DNA from: Gnetum montanum
Lineage: Eukaryota; Streptophyta; Gnetopsida; Gnetales; Gnetaceae
NCBI GenBank assembly: GCA_015680685.1
Contig: MNCI01025002.1
Span: 473,108 to 537,107 of the forward strand
DNA length: 64,000 nt
Direction: 5' to 3'
Positions within the stretch are counted from its first letter, which is position 1. Each line of letters starts with the position of its first letter. Position numbers and translations under genes: made by a program. Of this stretch, positions 43,662-54,879 are shown in pieces. The notes beneath the pieces are model-generated. The model saw only the letters and a list, made by a program, of their open reading frames with translations, did no database searches and had not been told where the DNA came from.

Positions 43662-46484
43662 TTACAGACCTTCTCTAGCCTCTGGCCCATGCATTGGTGG
43701 CGGCACAAATGACGGTTTCCCTACGGCAGTTGCAACTTTTGGAGGTAGCCGAAAAACCTCCAAGAGAGCCCTCATCTTTTCTTCTTTGCTTTTGGGGTCA
43801 TTCATGGTCCAGGTAGCATCTCCAATGTGTGCTGGAGTTGGAACTTCCCAAGGGCATGGCAGTGCCGAAAAGAGTTCTTTCAAGTTGATAAACCAGGCTG
43901 CGAACTGCTTACGTTCAATGTCGAATGCTTGGATTGATGCCTACAGCTGCTGGTAGTCATTCATTCTTTGGCCTAGGTCCTTCACAATGGTACATTGGCC
44001 TTCAAAGCTTGTGCAAAGAACCTCGAGTTCCACGTTTACCGTTTGCAGCTTCTGCTTTGTTGCTTTGTGTGCCTGGAACTCTCCCTCGTATAGAGAATAT
44101 GAGGTGACCACTTGTTTTTCCAATTCTGATCGTGGTCTCCTGGCTGTGAGCATAGCCAGGTTTGCATATCAGAGGTTGGCCAACTCCATGTACTCTATCA
44201 TTTCCTCAATCTGCAGCTCCTTCAGATGAATTTCTACTTTATTATAGGCGTTCAACCCATCGAAGATAGAATGCCATACATCGCCTCCCTCTCGGAGCTG
44301 CTGGAGCACTTGGTTCATCTTGGCTTTAGCGACTTGAATGTGTTTCTCATTTACCTCTTTTTGCAATCCCACTTGGTCCCTGTAATGATTTTTGACTTTT
44401 TCAAATTTCGGGGCCTCATTTTTCCAAGCAGCAATTTCAATTGCAGACTTCTGTCGCAATGCCCGAACCTCCTCTATTAACAGATTTTGATTTTTAGTAG
44501 CCAACCTTCTTATGTCAGCGTTCACCCTAGCTAGCTCTTCCTATTGTTGGTGGATGAAAGTTTTCATGTGTTCATTTTTTGCACCAACATTGTGCCGGCG
44601 ATGAACCTCCACGGTCAGCCAAACGTCCTCCTAGTGAACCTCTGCCAAGTCCTTTTCTAAGTGATACGCTCAAGCGTCTGCTACGGACTTGTCAAGGATC
44701 ATTGTCTCCCACCCATCCTCAAAGATCTGAAGCCTAAGTTGAAGCTGTTGAAAAGCTTCATCTCTGGTGATGTTGCAGTCAAGGATGGCTAGATAGACAA
44801 GTTGAGTTCTTAATTGGGCTACCTTTGTTGCCAAGTGCTGACAAGTAGCTTGAGCAGCTTCAAGTTGCCCTTCCAAAATGATGCTCTTGCCCCTTGCCGA
44901 GAGTAATTCTAACTGGGTTGTAGTAATGTTATCCAGAAGGTCAAAGACATCCAGAAGCGGTTGTCAGGTTCCCACCAGTCAGTCTAATAGCACTTCATGT
45001 TGGGTTGCGTCAATCTAGCTACGCAAAGTTCTAGCAGACACCTGTACATCTTGTAGTCCATGAATGTCTGGTACAAGTGATGCTGGTGCATTGAGAGCTA
45101 TAACAATTGTGTTAGCAACCACTTCGGCTGCAACTTCTTGTCCCTGGTGCTGCATCACCAGGACCTTTGCCCCTTCACCATCTTCTAAGTAGACTGAGAA
45201 GGTAGCAGCATTCCCTGAAATTTCAGGGAACAACTGTTGGGCTGATGTTGATACATCTCAGATTCTTGAATCTGTTCTAGTTGGAACTTGTGCTCGGGCG
45301 ATAGAGAATATTGGCCCTGCCATTTCAAGCAAGGTAATTAATTGAGCCACTTGCTCTAGGTGGCTCATGGTAGGGCAATAGACTGAAGGGTCTTCTCCTT
45401 CACCAGTCCTGCCAGATTGCTCTTGCTGGCTCAAGAGCATTTCCCGGATCTTGTGGATGTATTCTGCTATGGTTTGCAAGCCTGGCTACGTTGTTTGTGC
45501 AGGTGTTGGAGGTGGTTGCTGCTCCTCCTCTATCTGTGTGGTAGCAAAAGTTTTATCTTTCATCATCTCTCACCATGAGGCAATTGGGGCATTCCAGATT
45601 ACATCGTTGGAATATTGTGCTATCCCTGCCCGTTTGCATAACTTTCGGATTAGGCAGGGAAATGGGAGAGCTCATCTTCCATGTTCATTCTTAGCGATCC
45701 TCTTTTCAATCTCCAGAAATAGCAGCTATGGAAGACTCATGGGAAATTTCCCACTCACAGTGGCACACGCACGAGCGGAGAAGGCTGTGATTTTATTGGG
45801 TATTACCGTTGGATTCAGATGGTAAGATATGATCTTTGCGTACACTCTTTCCACCGTGGTTAGGGAGCCGAACTCCTTGCGCTCTACCCCATAGCACCGT
45901 TTGGTCCATTGCACCTTTACCTCTGGATCAACCTATTTTGGAATTTCCACCACATCTGCCCCAATTTTGGGCAGAGCCTGTGCTATCACCTCTGAAGAGT
46001 AAGAGACATAAATGTCTTTAATTCTTACTCTAGACCTTGGTTGCCGATTCGTCTAGAAGAGATAAGTTTCTCCTAAGTACCATTCACCATTGGTTGTGAT
46101 GATTGGCCACATCGGAGAGTTCTGCAGTTGGAGCCTCATGTCTTCTAGTGCGTTCTCGAGGAATGGTCCAAAATTTAGTTCTTGAAGGACCATTCGCTGC
46201 ATATCATGTGGCGTGATAGCATTAAGATAAGCTTGGGTTAGGGTGACCTCAAGCCGTGATGCCATCCAAGGAGTCTCATCCCCGAAAGATTGCTCGTTGG
46301 GAATCTCCTCTTTGGGAATTTGATGAACAGATTCCATGTCAGGTCTTTTGCGGAAGGGCCCTCTTGCATGAGAGCCCTCCACATCCTCTGGCGGTTGCCC
46401 ATCTCATCCCCTTCCCGTGCGTAGGCACTTGTCCCTTGGTTGTGATGGTCCTTCGTCTCTTGGGTGCCTTGGATTGGGTACCAT
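43662..46484 (-). pseudogene. Accessory coiled-coil protein gene of element C, sense strand, between integrase and LTR
   Basis: Family not recognised. Translation would start at the ATG at 46484, directly after a splice acceptor (TTTGATTGCAG). N-terminal text MVPNPRHPRDEGPSQPRDK; a conserved globular part at about 46300-45680 with LQELNFGPFLE, NGEWYLGETYLF, QRCYGVERKEFGSLT and FLEIEKRIAKNEHGR; then a long coiled-coil-like part (about 44880-43960) with QLEAAQATCQHLATKVAQL and HYRDQVGLQKEVNEKH; a Pro-rich end near 43690. D carries a homologue with the same order. Scattered stops (for example TGA near 46404) show decay. I see no signal peptide or membrane segment, so it is not an envelope-like protein although it sits in the envelope position. 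Function unknown. Confidence 0.65.
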
Positions 46485-46865
46485 CTGCAATCAAACATAA
46501 TCGCCCATTAGACCGTACATAAGTGGCTTAAGAGGGTCCGTATACACTTCTCAGTTTGACCAAGTTATGTTTTTGGCATAGGCACATCGTTAAGTCTTCT
46601 GGAGTGTTAATTTATGGGTTAGGGCAAAAGTTTCTGTAATTAACCAACTAATTAATTAATTAATTAATTACACATAGGCACATCCCCCGCACGACTAAGA
46701 GCATACCTCTGGGTGCGGAAAAAGGAAAGGATTCGATTGATGCAGACTCGTGGTGGAATGTAGGTGCGTTGGGAAAGGTTAGGCAGAAAAAATGGCAAAA
46801 ACTCCCCTCAATTTGGGCTTCAAATGATGAAAAATGGCAAAGTGCGGTGGGGTATATATAGGGGT
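46485..46865 (-). promoter_or_regulatory. Internal promoter, non-coding exon and first intron of the element C accessory gene
   Basis: On the minus strand CCTATATATACC (46862-46851) is a TATA box. A non-coding exon with GAGGGGAGTTTTTG follows and ends at a donor AGAG-GTATGC (GT at 46706-46705), about 150 nt after the TATA box. The 222-nt intron ends in TGCAG at 46485. D shows the same TATA-to-donor distance and related exon text, so the arrangement is conserved. An ATTA repeat at about 46649-46670 lies in the intron. Confidence 0.6.
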
Positions 46866-48461
46866 TAGGTGCTGCGTCAATAGGGCTACGTATATGTGGC
46901 TGCGTATACGTAGTCACTGTGTCGACAGGGCCCCATCGACGTAGGGGTGTTCACTCATTGACCAGCGTTGACCAACCCATATAAAGCCTAAAATGATGAA
47001 TTTGAAATGCCAAATTGAGGCGGTTGAAGTGCATGAGAGGCCTGGACATGGTTGAGGACATGAGGAAGGTAATTAAGCTCAAAAAAGAGAAAAAATAGGA
47101 GAATAGGACTCAAAAAGAACTCCATGGGGAATAGATCGAGCGATGGGATCCGAAAATGAGTCAACCGTGAAATCCAAAGGATGGGAGACTTAACAAGTGA
47201 CATCAAGGAGATGCAAGTGGATCCTCCCCAGAGTAGGCCATAGCCTTAGTAGCCCCTGCATAGCCCTCAACACTGAGGTCTGTGGGTCGAGGGGCTAATA
47301 AATGGTGTTTGCTAGGTAAGACTCCTATCCAAAAGATTCCGCCAAGGCATGGAAACCCACGGAAATCACGACAAACCTTCACAACATAAAATAGGCAGTG
47401 AGGTGAGTCGTGGAGAGAACTGGATGAAGAGAGAGATGAGAGAATGGTATTTCGATTGTCGGCCATAGGAAACCCCATGTGGAGATGTGGTTAAGTGACC
47501 CAGTAGAACCGTTCCGAATTCGCATTTAGTGAGATTGCAGCAATAGACGAAGTCTCGACCAACCCCTAAGGAAGCAAGAATGACCTCACAGAGAACCACC
47601 ACTCCAACAAACGTGAGAGGAAGGAAGTGAAACGGGACAAAGTTAGAGGGGATCAAGGAAGTCCCATAACTAGTGCGGTGGCCCATGGGAGGCGGTCTAA
47701 GGGGTGTGCTTTGAATTCCCAAACAGTGATTTGATTTATTTTTTTTCTTTTTTGGGGGAACCATACCATGCAAAGACCCATGAAGGTTTGCATGCATCCG
47801 ACCAAGGGGTGTGCTTTGAATCCTCATTTTTTTTCTTCTTTGTTTTTTTTTTTGAATTTTTCAGTGAGGACCACACCATGAAAGGTCAAACTACCTAGAA
47901 GCTTCCATGGAAAGAAGGGCATGGAGCGGTAGGAAATCCGTAAGGACATACCAACAACCTTAAGGAGCAGAACTGAACAACGAATATTGCATTCCCCTTG
48001 AAGTCACACCCGATTCAAACCATTGGGTCATCCCCTAATCTGGGAACCACACAAGTCACACATTAATTAAAATGTTGTTAAGGTAAGGGGTTGCATATGC
48101 TCAATAGAAGGAAAACCATGGAGTGGGTGAATGGATGGATGACGTGAACTCACTACCGATTTTATGAGCGGAAAGTAGATATAAAGTACAAAAAAAGAAC
48201 CATGTGAGGGTGGAAACTAGACAACTAGGTGGACGAGTACACATTACCCATTGCAACGAAAACCATCCATGCTAGACATCTGAAGATAACAAGACGACGA
48301 ATTAACAATTACGCAAAAAATAAAACATCCATAAAGAAATGAAAAAATAAGTAAAGAAAGGAAAAAATGTACAAAGAATTTGCAAATGTATAAACGATGG
48401 TGAAAAACAAAAAATTGTAAAACAAAAATGGACAAAATGGTGAGGGGTGTAGTGGAATGGG
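46866..48461 (-). other. Non-coding block of element C, shared with B and D
   Basis: Between integrase and the accessory-gene promoter. No conserved coding: the 153-codon open frame at 47366-47827 has no counterpart in B or D, although the DNA does. It holds two A-rich-loop hairpins (on the plus strand TTCCC at 47716-47720 with GGGAA at 47756-47760, and TCCTCA at 47821-47826 with TGAGGA at 47865-47870; the loops are T-rich here and A-rich on the element strand). Confidence 0.65.
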
Positions 48462-49800
48462 TTAGCAGGGATGACGGTCTCCCCCACGACTGGGTGGAAA
48501 GGAGGAGACGTGAAAAATGGAGCGTGGCTGATTGGGTGATGATGAGGTGGTTGCACTAGTTGAGTGGAGTTCACGGAAAGGTTTTAGTTGTTGGCAGTTG
48601 ACTAACTGTGTTCTAGTGGGGTCTGCAGGTTTGTGGATTAGCAAGGCCCCGGATGGGAAGGTTTCAAAGATAATGTAAGGTCCCTTCGACAATGTTTGAA
48701 ACTTGGTCGGTTGGGATACGTGTGAGGGGTTCCAATACAACACCTTGTCTCCACATCTAAACGTGACCTTCCGAATCCTAAGATCATGTTATTTTTTGTT
48801 GTAGGCCTTGTGGATCTCATTGGAGGATAGGGCCACTAGTTGGTTCTCATCTAGCACACTTAGATTGATCTGTCATTCACGTTGTGCTAGCAGTAGATCA
48901 AGGCCTAAGTCACTGGCGGTGGATAGTGCGTGAAGTTCAGCCTGAATGGGAAGTGTTGGCAACTTTCCGTACACTAACTCATAGGGAGAGTACCCTATAG
49001 GAAGTTTCCAAGTGGAGCAATAGGCCCATAGGGCATCGTTAAGCTTAGTGATCTTGGTGATCTCCCTATTGGTGACTTCGGCTTGCCTGTTGGCTTGGGG
49101 GTGATAGAGAGTTATGAATTTATATTCCCAAGCGTTGCATGAGTTTCTGAAAAGTGACACCCGTAAAGTGAGTTCCATTATCAAAAATGAGTGCACGTGG
49201 AACTCCAAACTTGTTAACAATTTTTTGTTGGAAAAATCATGTGATGGTGTTGAAAGAACAGTTGACGACCGCTGCCACTTCGGCCCACTTTGTACAGTAG
49301 TCCACAGCTATGATGATGTGTGCATTTCCATTTGACAAGGATGTGATGAGTCCCATGAAGTCGATGCCCCAAATGTTGAAGGGCTCCAGTGGCTGGATCC
49401 ACTGTTGAGGTCCCTTCAACCGTGCCATCATTCCACCATCCCTCTGGCATCGTTCGCATGAGCAGGTGAACCATTGGACGTCCCTGAAGATGGTGGGCCA
49501 GTAATACCCTACAAGTAGGATTTTAATGGCCATTCAGCGTCTAGCATAGTGGCCCCCATAAGGGTCCTCGTGAGCATCTTAGAGGATGCACAGTGTATCA
49601 TCATCAGGGACACACCATCAAACCAAGCCATCTACGCATACCAGGTATGGGTGGCCATTGATTTCCATGAAATGCTTGGCCTTATGGAGAAACTATTGTT
49701 TTTGTCGATGGTTCCACTCCTTTGGCAACTCTTGAGTGGTGAGGTAGGTGAGGATGCGGTTGAACCAAGGGGATTCCTTGGTTACTTGTAGATCAACTGT
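48462..49800 (-). pseudogene. Integrase of element C
   Basis: The zinc-binding part at about 49440-49600 is complete: HEDPYGGH and CSCERCQRDG. The core shows IDFMGLI (first Asp), IFDNGTHF (second Asp) and RQAEVTNREI (Glu). The C-terminal small barrel is at 48743-48462 (LYWNPSHVSQPTKF, KGPYIIFETFPSGALL). A stop in the zinc-binding part and a frameshift near 49220-49100 break the frame. All catalytic residues are still visible, unlike in A2. The order RT, RNase H, integrase is the Ty3/gypsy order. Confidence 0.85.
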
Positions 49801-51240
49801 GCCTGTGAAGAGGAGTTCATTTGGAAATTGGTTGGATAAGGATTGCTCCTCTTTTACGTCATCCCATCACAACTGAGACAAGTGGTTAGCAACCACATTC
49901 TCTGTCCCCTTTTTGTCTATCATGGTGAGATCAAACTCCTGAAGAATCACTAGCCACTGGATAATGCGGGGGCTCACCGTTGGTTTGTTCATCAAGAACT
50001 AGATAACACTATGGTTAGTATGCACAAACATCTCATATCTGAGCACATAGTGTCAGAATTTATCCAAGATGAACACCATCGCCATCAATTCCTTTTCAGT
50101 GGTGATGTAGTTCAACTGAGCACCCACAATACTATGGCTTGCACAGTGGATATAATAGAGACATTTTTGATTGTCACACTGTGTAAGCATAACTCCCAAG
50201 GCGTAGTTGGATGTGTCCATCATATTGTGAAAGGGTCTAGACCAATCAAGGGCCTGTAGAACTGGAGTTTCTATGAGTTTCTATTTTAGCACTTGGAATG
50301 CAGACTCACATTCCTCAGTCCAGATGAACAGAACATCCTTCTTTGTCAGCTCTACCAATGGCTTGGCGATCTTCAAGAAGTTTTCAATAAATCGCCGGTA
50401 GTAACCAGTGTGTCCAAGGAATGACCGAACATCTTTGATGGTACTTGGTTGGTAAGTGATTCCTTGGATGACCCTGATCTTTTTAGGATCTACGCTAATC
50501 CTTGTTTGTGAGATGCGATGCCCTAGCATGATGCCCTCTTGTATCATCAAATGGTTCTTCTGCTAATTGAGCCACAGATTGATGTCTAAACACCTCTTTA
50601 GAACCTACTCTAGATGGTCCAAGGCTTGCTCAAATGTGGCCCCATAGGTGGAGAAGTCATCCATGAAGACTTCCACACCGTTGCTGATTTGTTGCTGGAA
50701 GATGCTTAGGACAAGGCGTTGGAATGTAGCGGGTGCATTGCATAGGCCAAAGGGCATCTTATTGTATGCAAAAGTCCCCCACGGACTCATGAAAGTAGTT
50801 TTGGCCTGGTCCTCAGGTGTTATTTAGATTTGGTTATAACCACTATAACCATCCAAAAAGCTATAGTAGCGATGCCCTGCTATGGTGTCCAACACCTGGT
50901 TCAAAAATGGGAGCAGGAAGTGGTCCTTGAAGGTTGCCATATTGAGAAACCAGAAATCAATATAAACCCTCCACTTGCCACCTTTTTTGGGCATGATAAT
51001 GAGTGGGCTAACCCATTCGCTATCGATGATAGAATAAATGAATCCTACCTTTAGAAATTGTTTGATTTCATCTTTTACAACCTACTTCAATTTAGGATTC
51101 AACCATCTTTGTGGCTATCATCGTGGCTTCATGGAAGGGTCAAGATAGATCCGATGTTGGCAGACCCTGGGATCAACTCCAGTTAACTCAGGATATGACC
51201 ATGCAAATATAGCAACCCATTTGTTTACCACCTCCAACAA
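49801..51240 (-). pseudogene. pol: RT and RNase H of element C
   Basis: Pre-RT linker FAWSYPELTGVDPRV at about 51170-51220; then KRWRVYID-type text (GGKWRVYIDFWFLN), YYSFLDGYSGYNQI, MPFGLCNAPATFQR and the catalytic VEVFMDDFSTYG at about 50640-50680. RT thumb: RSFLGHTGYYRRFIENF at about 50380-50430. RNase H at 50280-49880 ends VVANHLSQL. MPFGLCNAPATFQR and FMDD are typical of the Athila branch. Stops interrupt the frame at several positions, one right after GYNQI. No protease precedes it: gag text runs straight into the pre-RT linker near 51240-51280. Confidence 0.85.
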
Positions 51241-51276
51241 CTTCTTCTTTTTTTTGGAGTAATCATTGTTAATGTT

Positions 51277-52284
51277 TTATAGGGTGCAGGCGTCATGGAA
51301 TGCCTGCAAGTGAGTTTGCAGATCATAGTTGTATCCCCCTTCAAATCTGGGGATGTTGTTCATATCAACGCGCTTGATCCGGCTATCCTTCATGTGCCTA
51401 CTAGGGATTTGAACTACCTCAGAGATCTGGAGCATACTCCGGGTAGCCAATAATGGCTCATTTGAATCATAGTCCTGCTGGGGACCATGATGTCTGTGAT
51501 GATTCTGGCTATCCCTCCTTTCATGCCGACGAGCATCACACGATGGTTTGTGCATTTCCTCATGTTGCTCCTTTTGATCCTTTTGAACCTTTTTACCCTT
51601 GTCCTTTCGCTTCCTCCTACCTCGATTATGATTAGAGCCTGAGCTGGATGAAGGAGAAGGAGAGCGAGAGGATGGAGAAGAAGGAGAGTGAGAGGATGGA
51701 GAAGAAGGAGAGGGATCTCCCCCTCTACCTTGATGATTGTCCCAATCGTCCCGTTCATCCTTGCTATGTGACCCTCCATCCCCTTGGGAATCTTGGACAC
51801 ATAGATGCTTGGAATGAATCATGGACTGGAGGATTTGCTGCTCCAGGGGAAGTTCAGTTGAATGGGTGTCATGAAAGATGGGATCCCCATCGTCTGGCAG
51901 CCCTTGCGAAAATAAGGGATTACTGAATTGTTTCCCGTTTAGCTATTCATATCTGTCCACCTGCTGCTGATCTCTTGCTCATTGAGCCTTAGTGGGATGA
52001 TAGTCCCGGTAGTCACGGTCCTCCATGACATACTCTGCTCCAAGGTCCTAGATGCCCAATCTACCAAGATTGTGAAATAGCATCACAGGAGCCGATCGGT
52101 CAGGAGGGTGTACAATATTTCCCTCCATGTCCCGCCATCGTAGATGCTCATCCTGATGTAGGATGAACATGAAATTAGGGATGTACTCATCGGGATGCTT
52201 GTACACCACCCGACACTCCTGTGGCACTAGTGGGTTGGATATCTCCCTCCTTCGAGAAGACATATTAAATGTTAGATGGTCCAT
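51277..52284 (-). pseudogene. gag: gag N-terminal part of element C
   Basis: It opens at 52284 (MDHLTFNMSSRRREISNPL), with stops between 52048 and 51822, and continues in the open stretch 51822-51277. That stretch has a Ser/Pro repeat (SPSSPSS units, encoded by an imperfect 27-bp repeat at about 51640-51720), a strongly basic Arg/Lys/Glu region, and the start of the capsid domain: EPLLATRSML, NNIPRFEGGYNYDLQTHLQAF. It then ends abruptly. Element B continues at this point for several hundred codons, so the capsid C-terminus, knuckle and protease have been deleted here. Confidence 0.75.
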
Positions 52285-52410
52285 GTAATCGATGTACCTT
52301 ACTACTAACTTTAATCTGCCTAGCGTGCGTAAATATTTCTATCCTGGGTCTGTTCCAATGACTTGAATGATAATTTCACTAAGGTTAGATGATGCATGTA
52401 AGACTTAACA

Positions 52411-52429
52411 GTCCCTGGCAACGACGCCA
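52411..52429 (-). other. Primer-binding site of element C (tRNA-Asp type)
   Basis: The element strand reads TGGCGTCGTTGCCAGGGAC, one base from the LTR end. It is close to TGGCGCCGTTGCCGGGGA, complementary to plant tRNA-Asp. It fixes the minus-strand orientation of C. Confidence 0.85.
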
Positions 52430-52430
52430 A

Positions 52431-53298
52431 TGATGAGCGGCTAGCTACCCCTACGCCCAACCATACGAATCACAGGTGTTCACATGCGACTCGTTTGAAT
52501 TCCATAGACTGTAAGCACTTAACATACACCAGACTCTAACCAGTGAAACCTTGAGTTGGAACGGTCGCTGTCTTCCTAATCTCACTTGTGATGTCCTCTT
52601 TACAATGGTTAAGTGAGATTAAGGCTAATGATTTTTATATCTTTTTGCATATCTTTTGGCGGATAATTTAAGGTATGGAAAGTAGGGAATAAACTATTAT
52701 CTAATCTCTAATTATCCTAACTTGTATTCTAACTATTCCTAGCATAAGTATTCAGTCCCATCTTCCGAGCATGTTCTGAGCATCTCCTAACACTTCTGGG
52801 TTACCAGACATTAAGCGTCACTAGATTTACCAAGTGTTTGATTTACGTTCGAGATGGTTGTACTTATGGCCTTTACGAACTATGAATGAACAATAGCGAT
52901 TAAAATAATAATAACAGAAACTTAAGTAATTAACATGTAACTAACAAAGCATAAATATCTTAAACTACTGAATGCATAAAATAGCTAAGTCCAAATGCTG
53001 CAAGGAATGCTTGAATAGTTCGTCTTTATTTCCGTCATGCCAATGGGCTCAGATACATCAACACTCGAATAAAGAGCCGATCACTTTTCTTACACCTACT
53101 GCAGGCACTTGGAAAATATTCTATCTCCTGCGGGGAAAAACTACAAGAGCTTCGCTACAACTAACTGAAAGATGCCTAAATGAGATGGAAGGCCCTCTTA
53201 TTTATAGGCTGAGATAGGTGGTTGCGTAAACAGGGCTACATCGACATGGCCACGTATACACAGCCCAATTGATGCAGTGACTTAATGACATTTCATCA
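52431..53298 (-). repeat. 5' LTR of element C
   Basis: Left edge TGATGAGCGG, right edge CATTTCATCA, aligned with 42487-43383 and about 30 bp shorter. TATAAATA on the minus strand at 53199-53206 is the gag-pol promoter. Positions 52285-52410 are the short leader. Confidence 0.9.
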
Positions 53299-53303
53299 AT
53301 ACT
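53299..53303 (+). other. Target-site duplication (right), element C
   Basis: ATACT, matching 42482-42486. Confidence 0.9.
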
Positions 53304-54429
53304 TATGATCTTGGTAGTTTCCAAACTTGGGAAAGATTCAAAGGTTTGTAAAGGGTATGACTTCAAGGGGATTCAATACTCTTTGTGCTTTTCTACTTAC
53401 TTGAGTGCAAATATGTTTTCATGGATTTCTTACTTTTCTGTGTCGACCAATAACAGGAAGTTAATAAGTCTTTGCATGGTGTGGTTCCCATCCAAGAAAT
53501 CCATAAAAACATAAAATCTAAAAAAAAACATGATGGGAATTCAAAGCACATTCTTTAGACAAAATAATAGGATACAAGCACTAGTTATGGGACTAGAAAG
53601 ACATGTTACTGATTCTTGAAGGTCCCCTCTAACTAAGGCCCTTTTTCACTTCCTTCTTCTCTTTTCTTTTCAAATAAGAAATGGTGATTGATCTATGGAA
53701 GCATTCTTATGTCTCAAGGGGGTGGTTTAGTCTTAGAGTGGTGATGCGAAGTCACTAAAAGTGGTTCATTTTGATATGGACTATGGATGGATTTTATCAT
53801 GTCATTTAACCACAACATCCACAAGGGACTTCATGTAATCATAATTCAAAATTCTATCTCACCTTCTCTCTCATCCATCAATGCTTTCCATAACCCACCT
53901 TACTACCAGTTTTGATGTTTAGTATGTTGAAATTCTTAGGTCGATTTTTCTAGATTCGATCCCTAACTTTTCATAACCATTAATCAACTATGGGCTTATG
54001 AACTCCTTAGCTAAGGTCATGTAAGGGCAAAAAGGGCATGAGCTTGCTATGGGGAGGACCCACTTGCATATTCCATGTTTGGGTTAGTTAAGCTCCTTAT
54101 CCTTCGACATTCCTGCAATCAAATCTTTTATGCATGCATTATGCATCCAAATGTGTATTCCTTCAGGCCTTTTCTCGAATAAAATTTCATTCTCCCATCA
54201 AATTCTTTAATTTAGTGAATTTCTAGGCCTTATTCTAGAATTTCATCATGTTCACAACTTTTTTATTTATCTATGAATACCAATTGCATAAGAAAACTCT
54301 TTGTATTTTTCAAGATATTCAAAGTGAAAATTTTGGTCATAGGCTTCATAGATAGGTATTGGTTGATGGAGTCCATGCATAAATGGGACCTTGTATACAA
54401 GATCCTATTGATGTAGTGGTCTAGCTGCC
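53304..54429 (+). other. Non-coding block of element D (continuation of 41988-42486)
   Basis: It follows the order of element B 17510-18500 with clear similarity up to about 54200. An A-rich-loop hairpin lies at 53485-53539 (TTCCCATC with GATGGGAA). No reading frame is supported. From about 54200 to 54429 the sequence is AT-rich and unassigned. Confidence 0.6.
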
Positions 54430-54879
54430 TATATATAGGTAGCCCACCTTAGCAGTTTTCACATTTTCTTAAAAACGAGGAGGGAGTTTTTCAATTTTTT
54501 AGAGCCTAGAATCTTCCAAGAGCCATAATTGTTAACCATTTTTCTGATTCAGTTTGTTCTTCAACCTTGTAGCTATTGGAGGTAAGTTCTTTGTTGTGGG
54601 GTCCACAAACCTTAAGTTTTTAATGAAAATTTTTTCAGAAAATTTCTGACTCCCATAAGTTTAACAAAGAAATCAACATTAAAGCATTAAATTATAAGAG
54701 TTAAACCCTTTTAACAAGCTTTGGTAACATTCTAAGTTGAAAATCATTAAAATAATAATAAAATAATTAGTTTTCCATGGTTCAAACTTAACCTAAGTGT
54801 AACTGCCCAATGAGATAAGCTATTTAAATGTTATAAGTTACACGGTGAATGCTAATCCTTGGTTACGTGTTAACCATAG
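54430..54879 (+). promoter_or_regulatory. Internal promoter, non-coding exon and first intron of the element D accessory gene
   Basis: TATATATAGG at about 54430-54439, then a non-coding exon with GAGGAGGGAGTTTTTC, ending at a consensus donor GGAG-GTAAGT (GT at 54582) about 150 nt downstream of the TATA box. The intron ends CCATAG at 54879 and the ATG follows at once. The layout matches element C. Confidence 0.6.

Larger units (their letters stand above)
42487..53298 (-). mobile_element. Element C: Athila-like LTR retrotransposon with accessory gene, complete with target duplication
   Basis: LTRs of about 0.9 kb at 42487-43383 and 52431-53298 are flanked by ATACT at 42482-42486 and 53299-53303. 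On the minus strand: LTR, tRNA-Asp-type primer site, gag, RT, RNase H, integrase, a 1.5-kb non-coding block, an accessory gene, purine tract, LTR. The C-terminal half of gag and the protease are deleted, so this copy could not have moved unaided after that deletion. The LTRs differ by roughly 10% by eye, mostly transitions. Confidence 0.9.

Noticed and set aside
43662-46484. Envelope-like gene of an Athila element
   Set aside because: Right position, but I see no signal peptide, membrane span or Cys pattern; the protein is globular plus coiled coil.
47366-47827. 153-codon minus-strand frame in element C
   Set aside because: It lies in the non-coding block shared by B and D, where the frame is not kept; it also crosses an A-rich hairpin.
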